Origin: an uncultured Lentisphaeria bacterium
Lineage (GTDB): Bacteria > Verrucomicrobiota > Lentisphaeria > Victivallales > UBA1829
Reading direction: 5' to 3'
Length of the DNA stretch: 64,000 bases
NCBI GenBank assembly: GCA_905197955.1
Contig: CAJKAR010000005.1
Location: forward strand, 1-64,000
The notes under the pieces are model-generated. The model had not been told where the DNA came from. It saw only the letters and a program-made list of their open reading frames with translations, and ran no database searches. Below are positions 35,036 through 42,455 of the stretch, piece by piece (the first letter of the stretch is position 1; every line of letters starts with the position of its first letter). Made by a program: the position numbers and the translations under genes.

Positions 35036-35932
35036 TTATTCTTCCAGGATTTGCCGGAAGGCTTCTGCGATTTCCCGGCGTTTTTCTTCGGTGAGTTGTT
35101 TCAGCGGAAGACGGGCGTTGCCGCAGTCGATGTCTTTGATCAGCATCATGGCCTTGCCTGCGGGAATGCCGCCGTTTTGGACCAGAAGGTCGACTCCGCG
35201 GCAGACCTTGTGCATGTTGATTTTTACGGTGTTCCAATCGCCTTGCCGGAATGCCTCCCAGATCCGCTGGTACAGGGCTGCCGAGTAATTGTAGGTGCTG
35301 CCGATGAAGCATTCCGCTCCGAGTGCAAGGGCTCCGGCAAAAAACTCATCCACTCCGAAGATGATGTCGTATTTGCCGCCGCAGGCGTGGAGGCAGTTCT
35401 GGTATTCGTACAGGTTGTGGTGGTTGAACTTGATGCCTGCAAGATTCGGAATCTGACCGTCGGCGATTTCCAGAAAGCGGGTCATCGAGAGATTGACTCC
35501 GGAATTCATCGTGTGGTAGTAGTAGAACGGCAGTTCCGGAGCGCTGGAGGCTGCCGCCATGCAGTATTCGGCGAGAGATTCTTCATTCGAGGGTTTGAAG
35601 TAGGTCGGGGGAACGACGGAGACCGCGTCAAAGTGCAGTTCGACGGCTTTCCTGTTCAGAATAGCAACGTCCTTCAGCGAGAGCGCTCCTGTATGGGCTA
35701 TCAGAAACAGACGCCCGGCAGAAGCCTTCTTCCATGCTTCCATAATCTGGATGCGTTCCTCCAGAGAGCAGGAGATCCCTTCACCTGTCGTCCCGCAGAT
35801 GTATGCGCCTTTTACTCCGTCGGAAACCAGGCTGTCCGCTTGTTTTTGTATGATTGTGTAGTTTACTTCGCCGTTTTCATCAAATGCTGTAAAGGGGGCT
35901 GCAAGAAGTCCGCTGAGTTTGGGATAAGTCAT
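35036..35932 (-). CDS. nanA: N-acetylneuraminate lyase
   Basis: A 298-residue class I aldolase of the NanA/DapA family that splits sialic acid into N-acetylmannosamine and pyruvate. It has ICGTTGEG (the pyruvate-carboxylate loop), PFYYYHTMN with the catalytic Tyr139, and GIKFNHHNLY with Schiff-base Lys168. The signature GALALGAECFIGSTYN is typical of sialic-acid lyases rather than dihydrodipicolinate synthase. Its place 237 bases behind a sialidase, on the same strand, gives strong support. The gap between them carries a hairpin array and a tandem repeat, so the two genes may be expressed at different levels from one transcript. The rest of the nan pathway is not in the window. Confidence 0.93.
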   Translation of the reverse strand: MTYPKLSGLLAAPFTAFDENGEVNYTIIQKQADSLVSDGVKGAYICGTTGEGISCSLEERIQIMEAWKKASAGRLFLIAHTGALSLKDVAILNRKAVELHFDAVSVVPPTYFKPSNEESLAEYCMAAASSAPELPFYYYHTMNSGVNLSMTRFLEIADGQIPNLAGIKFNHHNLYEYQNCLHACGGKYDIIFGVDEFFAGALALGAECFIGSTYNYSAALYQRIWEAFRQGDWNTVKINMHKVCRGVDLLVQNGGIPAGKAMMLIKDIDCGNARLPLKQLTEEKRREIAEAFRQILEE

Positions 35933-35969
35933 TTTTTTTTGCCTTGTGTTTTTTGAGGGATTAGGGTTT

Positions 35970-36058
35970 CGCCCTCCGGGCGACCAGCTTGTTCAGCTGG
36001 ACCGAAGCAGGTCACGGACCTGCACCGAGCCTGCGGCTCCTATCTGCCCTGCGGGCGG
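35970..36058. repeat. Multi-hairpin array 2
   Basis: Five perfect small hairpins stand in a row within 89 bases: CGCCC/GGGCG (35970-35982), CCAGCT/AGCTGG (35984-36000), GCAGGTC/GACCTGC (36007-36023), GAGCC/GGCTC (36027-36039) and GCCC/GGGC (36046-36056). Loops are 3 to 5 bases. The linkers ACCGAA and ACC(GA) match those of the array at 3588-3848, and both arrays follow a minus-strand glycan-related gene in the same orientation. It lies between the sialidase stop and the nanA start. Confidence 0.85.
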
Positions 36059-36079
36059 TTTTTTCTTTCTTTTTTTTTT

Positions 36080-36180
36080 CGCAGCTTCGCCGCGAGAGTT
36101 TTTTTCTTTTTTTCGTTGCTTTGGCGCGAGAGTTTTTTTCTTTTTTATGTTGCTTTGGTGCGAGAGTTTTTATTTTTTCA
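36080..36180. repeat. Three tandem 34-base repeats at the end of the sialidase gene
   Basis: Units at 36080-36113, 36114-36147 and 36148-36180 share the core GCGAGAG followed by a run of T broken by one C or A. A GCTT-rich start precedes the core in each. The third unit reaches into the sialidase stop codon. On the transcribed strand each unit begins with an A-rich purine tract. There are too few units and no spacers for a CRISPR. Confidence 0.75.
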
Positions 36181-37216
36181 GGAGAAAGTCGTCAAGTGTC
36201 AGGGAATAGCCGCGGATTTGTGCTTTATCCCAGGCATCGTCAACAATGTAGTTGACAATATAGATTTCTCCATCCGGAAATTGCACCCAGCCCGAATAAC
36301 CGAGATCGGCAACCGGCGAACGATCGTAATCGATGGGAAGAATCCGCACTTTTGATTCGAATCGTTTTTCTGCCAGTACCGACTCCCGATCGGTCAGTGC
36401 CGCAAACAAATTCTGGGTGGAATTGCCCCATCCGCCCATACCGCCTTGCAGAAAGCGGTAGGTGATCAGAATTCTGCCGTCGTTCAGAAAACCGGAGGTC
36501 GGACGATGACATCCCGGAAGCGGAAAATCAATGATTGGTCCCCATGTTTCGCCGTTGTCGTGGGAGATGACTTTTTTGCAGTCATATCCCAGTCCGGAGT
36601 TTTCTCGGAGAAATGCTGCCACGGTTCCGTTGCCCATCGGAAGCAGGGAGACTTCGCAGAGATTGTATTCCGGAGATTTGGCAACCGTGATCCGCCGGCT
36701 CCATGTTTTGCCGTCGTCATCGGAATAGTGCAGGAATTGCGTCAGTTTGCCGTCTTCTTGATAGTGGGCGGAGAGAAGAAGGCGCCCATTTGGCAGTTGT
36801 GTCAGTTTGTCCGGGACAATTCCGTTCATTGGAGTCGGTAGCGGCTGGCTCCAGGATTCTCCGTTGTCACTGGAGTAATACAGAAGGACGTCTGACGCAT
36901 CGGCATTGCACTCGGCGTGTCCCCGTTTGACTTTGTCGATTGTTATGACGAGTTTCCCATTGGAGAGTTTGTTGATTCTGGCGCAGTTATAATAATAGGG
37001 TTTGCCGCTGGTGCCTTCGGTGAGGGGATGTTTCGGGGTCCAGGTTCTGCCCCGGTCGCTGGATTCCGTCAGCATCACGCGGGTATAGGAGCGGTTGCCG
37101 TGGTGGGTGCATTCGCTGAAGACGCAGATCAGTTTGCCGGAATCGCTTAACACCACATCCGGCCATGCTTCATAGATGTTCGGATCATTGCTGATCGGGA
37201 ATTTCCTGATTGCCAT
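36170..37216 (-). CDS. Sialidase-like BNR-repeat protein (no signal peptide)
   Basis: A 348-residue six-bladed propeller of the sialidase superfamily. Four Asp boxes (S-x-D-x-G-x-T-W type) are present: SSDRGRTWTP, SSDNGESWSQ, SDDDGKTWSR and SHDNGETWGP. The start gives IYEAWPDVVL and later RINKLSNGKLVI, and the end SGWVQFPDGEIYIVNY contains a likely catalytic Tyr region. Exo-sialidases release terminal sialic acid; the nanA gene downstream agrees. There is no signal peptide, so it is expected inside the cell, acting on imported oligosaccharides. The classic FRIP motif is not clear, so a related activity on another acidic sugar remains possible. It is divergent from an AraC regulator and has a promoter at 37244-37271. 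Confidence 0.88.
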   Translation of the reverse strand: MAIRKFPISNDPNIYEAWPDVVLSDSGKLICVFSECTHHGNRSYTRVMLTESSDRGRTWTPKHPLTEGTSGKPYYYNCARINKLSNGKLVITIDKVKRGHAECNADASDVLLYYSSDNGESWSQPLPTPMNGIVPDKLTQLPNGRLLLSAHYQEDGKLTQFLHYSDDDGKTWSRRITVAKSPEYNLCEVSLLPMGNGTVAAFLRENSGLGYDCKKVISHDNGETWGPIIDFPLPGCHRPTSGFLNDGRILITYRFLQGGMGGWGNSTQNLFAALTDRESVLAEKRFESKVRILPIDYDRSPVADLGYSGWVQFPDGEIYIVNYIVDDAWDKAQIRGYSLTLDDFLLKK

Positions 37217-37243
37217 TGTTTTATCCTTTCGTTGTTCTTTTAA

Positions 37244-37271
37244 TTATACAATCTTCTGCGGGGAGAGGCAA
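37244..37271 (-). promoter_or_regulatory. Promoter of the sialidase-nanA unit
   Basis: On the minus strand TTGCCT (37266-37271) and a perfect TATAAT (37244-37249) are 16 bases apart, in the divergent gap shared with the AraC regulator. The sialidase ATG, behind AAAGGA, follows about 28 bases downstream. Confidence 0.7.
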
Positions 37272-37364
37272 TGATAAAAAAACAATATTTATGATACTTT
37301 TTTAACAGAGTTGATTGATTTCCTGGAAAACGGATCTATTTTGCGGGAAAAGGGAGAAGATATC

Positions 37365-38210
37365 GTGATTGTCAGCCGTGAAAAGATGATTGATTTTCTG
37401 CGGGAAGCCTGTAAAATCGAGATTGCAAGTCTTTTTTTCGGGGAATCTTCACCTTTGCCCGGATATCCTCTTGTAATTCATAAAATGCCGCGGATTCTGA
37501 TGCCGCTGACCGGGGAAAAACATATTCGTTATGCGGGAAATGGAGTGAGAAATGATAGAATTTTTACTCCTGGGGAGATTCTTGTCACTCACCCGTCCGG
37601 CTGGACGGAGGAGGTGTGGGATAGCGATCACCGGATGATTTCCATTGTTTTTTTTGAGGAGTACATCCGGGTGATTTTTATTGATCATAATGGAACTCCG
37701 CCGAATCCGAATGGCCCGGATGTTTTTTTTCATACGAAATATCCTCTGGATTCGGAAGGCCGTCAGACACTTGGGGCGCTTCTGGCCGCAAATCGGGATT
37801 CGCGGTCTGCCCGGTACCATTTTCAGGCGTTGCTGTGCATTGTTCTGGAGGCGCTGGAAAATCAGAGTTCTTATCTTTCCCGGCGGGAGATGGAATGGGA
37901 TCGGGTTCTGGAAGTGCTTCAGGCGAATTTTCAGAGTGATATTGTTCGGGAGGATATTGCGGGGATGGCGAAACTGCATCCGGCGCAGCTGTCGCGTCTG
38001 CTGCGGGAGCGGAAGAACCGTACCTTGCGGGAGTATATGACGGATCTGCGCCTGGAACATGCGCTGGAGCTATTGAAACAGGAGAATCTTTCTGTGGATG
38101 CCATTGCCGCAAGCTGTGGATTCAATTATGCGAACTATTTTATCCGTGTGTTCCGCAAACGCTACGGTTGTTCGCCTGCGGAATTTCGTCGGCGGAAGCT
38201 GATGGGATAA
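37365..38210 (+). CDS. AraC-family transcription regulator
   Basis: A 281-residue activator-type regulator. The N-terminal half is a cupin-like sensor (MPRILMPLTGEKHIRYAG, TPGEILVTHPSGW, MISIVFFEEY). The C-terminal 100 residues hold two helix-turn-helix motifs: DIAGMAKLHPAQLSRLLRER and DAIAASCGFNYANYFIRVFR with the closing KRYGCSPAEFRRR. I place the start at GTG 37365, which has GGGAGA eight bases before it; an earlier TTG at 37311 has no ribosome site. It is divergent from the sialidase-nanA genes, so it probably activates them in response to sialic acid or a derived sugar, which is inference from position. Confidence 0.93.
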   Translation: MIVSREKMIDFLREACKIEIASLFFGESSPLPGYPLVIHKMPRILMPLTGEKHIRYAGNGVRNDRIFTPGEILVTHPSGWTEEVWDSDHRMISIVFFEEYIRVIFIDHNGTPPNPNGPDVFFHTKYPLDSEGRQTLGALLAANRDSRSARYHFQALLCIVLEALENQSSYLSRREMEWDRVLEVLQANFQSDIVREDIAGMAKLHPAQLSRLLRERKNRTLREYMTDLRLEHALELLKQENLSVDAIAASCGFNYANYFIRVFRKRYGCSPAEFRRRKLMG

Positions 38211-38288
38211 GAGCCGGAGTATTACGCTGAACTGTTTTTTTTGGGGATTTTTCCTTCAAACATCTTTCTGGTCCTGGGGAAAATGGAC

Positions 38289-38316
38289 TTGCGCGGCTTG
38301 TGTTTCTGTTTTATAT
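38289..38316 (+). promoter_or_regulatory. Candidate promoter of the WPF-mla operon
   Basis: TTGCGC and TTATAT are 16 bases apart, about 40 bases before the ATG of the WPF-repeat gene. The -35 box matches only in part. Confidence 0.35.
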
Positions 38317-38357
38317 TACGGGAAGTTTCTGGAACCTTATGGAAAAATCTGTTTAGA

Positions 38358-39743
38358 ATGAAATACATTTTTGCTTTCTTCTTTTTTTTGTGGGGATTTC
38401 ATGCGGTCTGCTGGGATTGGAGTCTGCCTCCGTTTTACTCCCGTGAGCGCTTTAATTCCGAGACGGAGCTGATTCGTTTTCTTGGGCCGCTGGGGGAGAT
38501 TCAGGAGACTCGGTCGCAGTCACTGTATTCCGTTCATCCGTTCTGGAGTTATGTGCAGAAGAAAAACGGGCTGGGAAAATCCTCTTCCACGGATATTCTG
38601 TGGCCGTTCTGCTTTATGCGCAGTTCCTGGTTCGGGGATACGCGGTTTTTTCTGCTGTATTATATGACCTCTTCGGTGAATGGGGGGCGGATGGATTATG
38701 TTCTTCCCTTCTGGTTTTCCCAGAGGGGATTGGACGGTCGTTTTTCCTGGGCATTTTTTCCGTTTTATGGGGATATGAACAATTTTCTGACCTATGACCG
38801 GCTCCGTTTTATTCTGTTTCCGCTTTACTGGCATGCCGACAAGGATACGGTTTCCGGGGATGGATTTCTCTGGCCGTTGATCAATTATGATTCCGGTCCC
38901 CATTTGAATCGCTGGCGGATTTTTCCGTTTTATGCCTTTGCCGAGTATCAGGGCAAGCGGAAGAATGTTTCAGTATTGTGGCCGTTTTTTTCGTATCAGC
39001 GATATCTTTCGCCGGAGACTCCGGGATATGGATATTTATTCTGGCCGTTGTTCGGGTACAGCCGGATCGGGTCTTCGGAAGCGTGGTCGACTCTCTGGCC
39101 GTTTTTCTCTTATGCGCATGATCTCAAGCGGAGGGATTCCTTCCGGATCAATGCCCCCTATCCGTTTTTCCGCTGGGGGGAGAATCAGCGCGGGGAGGAG
39201 GATGACATCTTTTTTCTCTGGCCGCTGTATGGTCAGAAGGTGAGTCCGCACATCAAGTACTCCTATGTTCTCTGGCCGTTTCTCTGGAATCTGGAGAATG
39301 AGAGCAGTGACAAGTTGACCAGTCACATCTGGATTTTTCCTTTTTACTGGAGCAAGACGGTGTATTCGAAAGATTTCCGGAAGAAGCTGGAGGAGTCCAG
39401 GGATTTCTGGCCGCTTTTTTCTCTGAAGGCGGATCAGACCCGTTTTGAGTTTCAGGTTCTGAATCTGGCTCCGAAGGGGTTCAGTGCGGTGGATCGGAAT
39501 CTTTCTCCGCTCTGGAAATTCTACACTTATGAATCCAAGGATGACAACTACCGGAGTGATCTTTTCTGGGGGGTGTTCCATCTGAGCCGTTATGAGGATA
39601 CTCGGATCATTTCTGTTCAGCCGTTTTATTCGTACCGGAAAACCGGAGAAACGCTGGAGCAGTCGTTTCTGTTCCATCTTCTGAAGGTGAAACGGTCGCC
39701 CGAGGGGGAAAAAATAAGATTGTTTTATTTTCTTGAATTCTGA
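38358..39743 (+). CDS. Exported WPF-repeat protein, first gene of the mla operon
   Basis: I do not recognise this 461-residue protein as a named family. From the ATG at 38358 it has a signal peptide (MKYIFAFFFFLWGFHAVCWD). The rest contains at least a dozen copies of an aromatic motif of the form hydrophobic-hydrophobic-[WF]-P-[FL]-aromatic, such as ILWPFCF, AFFPFYG, ILFPLYW, FLWPLIN, VLWPFFSY, LFWPLFGY, TLWPFFSY, FLWPLYG, VLWPFLW and DFWPLFS, spaced by about 20-35 residues. Each seems to be a beta strand followed by a turn with charged residues, which suggests an antiparallel barrel or solenoid in the outer membrane. It lies 43 bases before mlaE on the same strand. The Mla pathway needs an outer-membrane partner, and no MlaA is visible, so this may be it. 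Confidence 0.8.
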   Translation: MKYIFAFFFFLWGFHAVCWDWSLPPFYSRERFNSETELIRFLGPLGEIQETRSQSLYSVHPFWSYVQKKNGLGKSSSTDILWPFCFMRSSWFGDTRFFLLYYMTSSVNGGRMDYVLPFWFSQRGLDGRFSWAFFPFYGDMNNFLTYDRLRFILFPLYWHADKDTVSGDGFLWPLINYDSGPHLNRWRIFPFYAFAEYQGKRKNVSVLWPFFSYQRYLSPETPGYGYLFWPLFGYSRIGSSEAWSTLWPFFSYAHDLKRRDSFRINAPYPFFRWGENQRGEEDDIFFLWPLYGQKVSPHIKYSYVLWPFLWNLENESSDKLTSHIWIFPFYWSKTVYSKDFRKKLEESRDFWPLFSLKADQTRFEFQVLNLAPKGFSAVDRNLSPLWKFYTYESKDDNYRSDLFWGVFHLSRYEDTRIISVQPFYSYRKTGETLEQSFLFHLLKVKRSPEGEKIRLFYFLEF

Positions 39744-39786
39744 TGATTTCAGCAGTAATTTACGGAATTCAAAATGAGGATTAGGA

Positions 39787-40596
39787 ATGATTATTTCGTA
39801 TGAACCGGACAGTTTTCCCCCTGCCGGGGATCTTGTTTCCCGACTGGGGAGAAAATGCGGGATATTTCTGCGCAATGTCGGCCGGGCGACCCTTCTGGTG
39901 CTGCATGCGTTTGCAGGGATTCCCCATGCGCTTGTCGCATCCCGCGAAGACATCGGGCGGGCGCTTGGGCAGTGCGGGATCCGGAGTTTCGGGGTGACAT
40001 CGACGGTTGCGCTTTTCACGGGAATGATTCTGGGATTGCAGGCTGGACTGATTCTGCGTTCGTATGGACAGGAGATGCGGGTTGGTTATCTGGTTGCCCA
40101 GACCATGTTCCGCGAGATGGGACCGTTTATGACGGCATTGATCCTGGCTGCAAGTGTCGGTGCTGCGATGGCTGCGCAGATGGGGACGATGAAGGTTTCG
40201 CAGGAGATTGCCGCACTGGAGGTCATGTCGATCAATCCGATTCATTTTCTTGTGACCCCGCGGCTGATTGCCATGATGCTGATGACTCCGGTGCTGACGG
40301 TTTATACGGATTTCATCGGGATTCTCGGCGGAGCGCTGGTGGCAAATACGCAGCTGGATGTCAGCTGGACCGCCTATTATGAGAATGTACGGTTTCTGCT
40401 GACGGGCCGTGAAATCTGGGTAGGGTTCTTCAAGGCGTGGGTCTTTTCGGTTCTGATTACGGGGATCAGCTGTTTTCAGGGGCTTTCTGCGACGGATGGA
40501 GCGGTTGGAGTCGGGACAGCGACTCGTCGTTCGGTTGTCATCTGCTTCCTGACGGTGCTGATTACCGGATACATCATCACGAGAATGTTTTACTGA
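39787..40596 (+). CDS. mlaE: MlaE-type lipid ABC transporter permease
   Basis: This 269-residue inner-membrane protein is the permease of an Mla-type system that moves phospholipids between the membranes. Five or so hydrophobic helices are present. The family core is clear: VALFTGMILGLQAGLIL, MFREMGPFMTALILAASVGAAMAAQMGTMKVSQEIAALEVM (two adjacent conserved blocks) and INPIHFLVTPRLIAMMLMTPVL. It ends GTATRRSVV, as in MlaE. The ATP-binding gene follows after 17 bases and the substrate-binding gene overlaps that one, so the three make one complex. An upstream AGGATTAGGA fits ribosome binding. Confidence 0.96.
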   Translation: MIISYEPDSFPPAGDLVSRLGRKCGIFLRNVGRATLLVLHAFAGIPHALVASREDIGRALGQCGIRSFGVTSTVALFTGMILGLQAGLILRSYGQEMRVGYLVAQTMFREMGPFMTALILAASVGAAMAAQMGTMKVSQEIAALEVMSINPIHFLVTPRLIAMMLMTPVLTVYTDFIGILGGALVANTQLDVSWTAYYENVRFLLTGREIWVGFFKAWVFSVLITGISCFQGLSATDGAVGVGTATRRSVVICFLTVLITGYIITRMFY

Positions 40597-40613
40597 GGAA
40601 GAGAGGTCTGCGG

Positions 40614-41372
40614 ATGATGATTGAACTGGTGAATGTGTATAAGCGTCTTGGTGGGCGGAATATTCTGAACGGGCTTTCGGTTTCCATTGACCGGGGGGAG
40701 ACTCTGGCGATTGTGGGGCCTTCGGGGACGGGGAAATCGGTTACGCTGAATCATATCATCGGGCTGATGTCGCCGGACCGGGGGAGCATCAACGTGATGG
40801 GGCGGGATGTGGCGAAACTCGGGTACCGGGAGATGCAGAAATATCGTTCGAAGGTCGGGATGCTGTTCCAGTCGGGAGCGCTTCTCGGCTGGATGACGGT
40901 GTACGACAATGTGGCTCTGCCCCTGCGGGAATGTTTTCATCTGCCGGAGGAGAAGATCCGGCAGAAGGTGGGGGAGATGCTGGAGTTCCTGAATCTGACG
41001 GATTCCGCGGGAAAGTATCCGAATGAGATTTCCGGCGGAATGCAGAAGCGGGCCGGATTGGCGCGGGCGGTGGTCTGCGATCCGGAGATCATGCTGTACG
41101 ATGAACCGACTTCAGGGCTTGATCCGGTGATGTCGCGGAAGATTGACGAGCTGATCGTTTCGCTTCAGAAGCGTTTTTCCATGACCTCCGTTGTTGTGAC
41201 GCATGATCTTTGCAGTGCGTTCGGCATTGCCGACAAGATCGCAATGCTGTACGGCGGCAAAGTCGTGGAATACGGGACTCCCGAACAGTTCAAGGCAAGC
41301 CGGAACGAACTCGTGCGCGAATTTATCAGGGCTCAGTTCTCAATCAATATTCAGACAGGTGGTGAAAGATGA
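40614..41372 (+). CDS. mlaF: MlaF-type ABC transporter ATP-binding protein
   Basis: A 252-residue ATPase that drives the Mla permease. Walker A is GPSGTGKS, the Q-loop is MLFQSGALLGWMTVYDNVALPL (the GALF/GALL-type Q-loop of the MlaF group), the signature is ISGGMQKRAGLARA and Walker B is IMLYDEPTSGLDP, with the switch His in VVTHDL. The start is ATG 40614 or 40617 behind GAGGT. The stop codon overlaps the mlaD start by four bases (ATGA), so the ratio of the two proteins is probably fixed by coupling. Confidence 0.96.
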   Translation: MMIELVNVYKRLGGRNILNGLSVSIDRGETLAIVGPSGTGKSVTLNHIIGLMSPDRGSINVMGRDVAKLGYREMQKYRSKVGMLFQSGALLGWMTVYDNVALPLRECFHLPEEKIRQKVGEMLEFLNLTDSAGKYPNEISGGMQKRAGLARAVVCDPEIMLYDEPTSGLDPVMSRKIDELIVSLQKRFSMTSVVVTHDLCSAFGIADKIAMLYGGKVVEYGTPEQFKASRNELVREFIRAQFSINIQTGGER

Positions 41373-42415
41373 AAGGCAAGTTCAGAACCAATATTTTTTC
41401 CATGGAATATGCAACCGGGCTGTTGTGCATCGGCGCGCTGCTGATTGTTTTGTATTTTACTGCTCTGGTCAGCGGACGGGACATTTTGTTCAAGCACAAG
41501 GAATATTTTTACAAGGCGGAGTTCCCGAATGCGGGAGCGCTGGCGATCAACGACAAAGTGAAGATTCTCGGAGTTGAGACCGGTTATGTTTCGCATCTCG
41601 GACTTGCCCCGGACAACAGTTCGGTCCAGGTGCGGATCAGTCTGCGCTCCGATGTGAAGCTGCCGGTGGATACGGAGTTTACGATTCAGAATTCATCGGT
41701 TTTTGGAGGTGCGTACATCAACATCAAGCCGGGCTCCTCGAAGAAACTGGCGACTTCGGAGACGGTCTTCAAGGGGTATCCTCCGGTCGATATCATTGCG
41801 GAGGCGTCCCAGCTGATTGCGGCACTCAAGGCGGATGAAGTCAAATTCCGGGAAAACTTCCTGAACGATGAATTCATGGGACAGGTGAAGGAGGCCGTCA
41901 AAAGCATTCAGCTCAATACGGTTTTCCTGAACGATATCTGCAAGGATATCCGTTCCGGGAAGGGGACCATCGGCAAGCTGTTCAATGATCCGCTGTTCTA
42001 TGATACGGCGCAGTCTTCGTTTGCCCGTCTTGCGCTTCTTCTGGAGAATCTGGAAAAAGGGAAGGGGACGCTTGGGAAGCTGGCGCAGAGCGACGATGTC
42101 TACAACTCTCTTGACTCGACCCTGAAAGAGCTTCGCGATGTGACGCGCCAGATCGCTTCCGGTAAAAGTTCTCTTGGCAAAATGGCCATGGATTCCGGCG
42201 AAATTTATACGGAGCTGCGGACCGCGATTGACCGCGCGAACAACATTCTCGGCTCGGTGGAGTCGGGGAAGGGATCGGCGGGGAAGATCTTGACCAGCGA
42301 TGAGTTCTACAATGAACTTCGGGATACGGTCCGTCAGCTTCGCGCGGCGATTGAGGATTTCCGCGAGATGGCGCCGGTTGCCACATTCGGCAGCATCGCG
42401 TTCGGAGCGCTGTGA
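41369..42415 (+). CDS. mlaD: MlaD-type MCE-domain protein
   Basis: A 348-residue inner-membrane anchored, periplasmic protein. One N-terminal helix (YATGLLCIGALLIVLYFTAL) precedes a single MCE domain (about 45-125; FPNAGALAINDKVKILGVETGYVS and TIQNSSVFGGAYINIKPGS), the lipid-binding hexamer unit of Mla systems. The C-terminal 200 residues are helical and carry repeats of a GKGTxGKL kind (SGKGTIGKLFND, KGKGTLGKLAQS, SGKSSLGKMAMD, SGKGSAGKILTS), about 35-45 residues apart, typical of the longer MCE proteins, and could form a helical tunnel across the periplasm. MlaB and MlaC homologues are not seen here, so the system is a reduced one. Confidence 0.95.
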   Translation: MKGKFRTNIFSMEYATGLLCIGALLIVLYFTALVSGRDILFKHKEYFYKAEFPNAGALAINDKVKILGVETGYVSHLGLAPDNSSVQVRISLRSDVKLPVDTEFTIQNSSVFGGAYINIKPGSSKKLATSETVFKGYPPVDIIAEASQLIAALKADEVKFRENFLNDEFMGQVKEAVKSIQLNTVFLNDICKDIRSGKGTIGKLFNDPLFYDTAQSSFARLALLLENLEKGKGTLGKLAQSDDVYNSLDSTLKELRDVTRQIASGKSSLGKMAMDSGEIYTELRTAIDRANNILGSVESGKGSAGKILTSDEFYNELRDTVRQLRAAIEDFREMAPVATFGSIAFGAL

Positions 42416-42455
42416 TTTTTCCGGAGGATTGCTCCGCGGAGGAGAGAACGGGCAC

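Noticed and set aside
36080..36180. Possible CRISPR array
   Set aside because: The repeats are directly tandem without spacers, only three in number, and no cas genes are near.
42416..42455. Terminator between mlaD and the AlbA_2 gene
   Set aside because: CGGAG/CTCCG is a short stem without a T-run on either strand, so it was not called.
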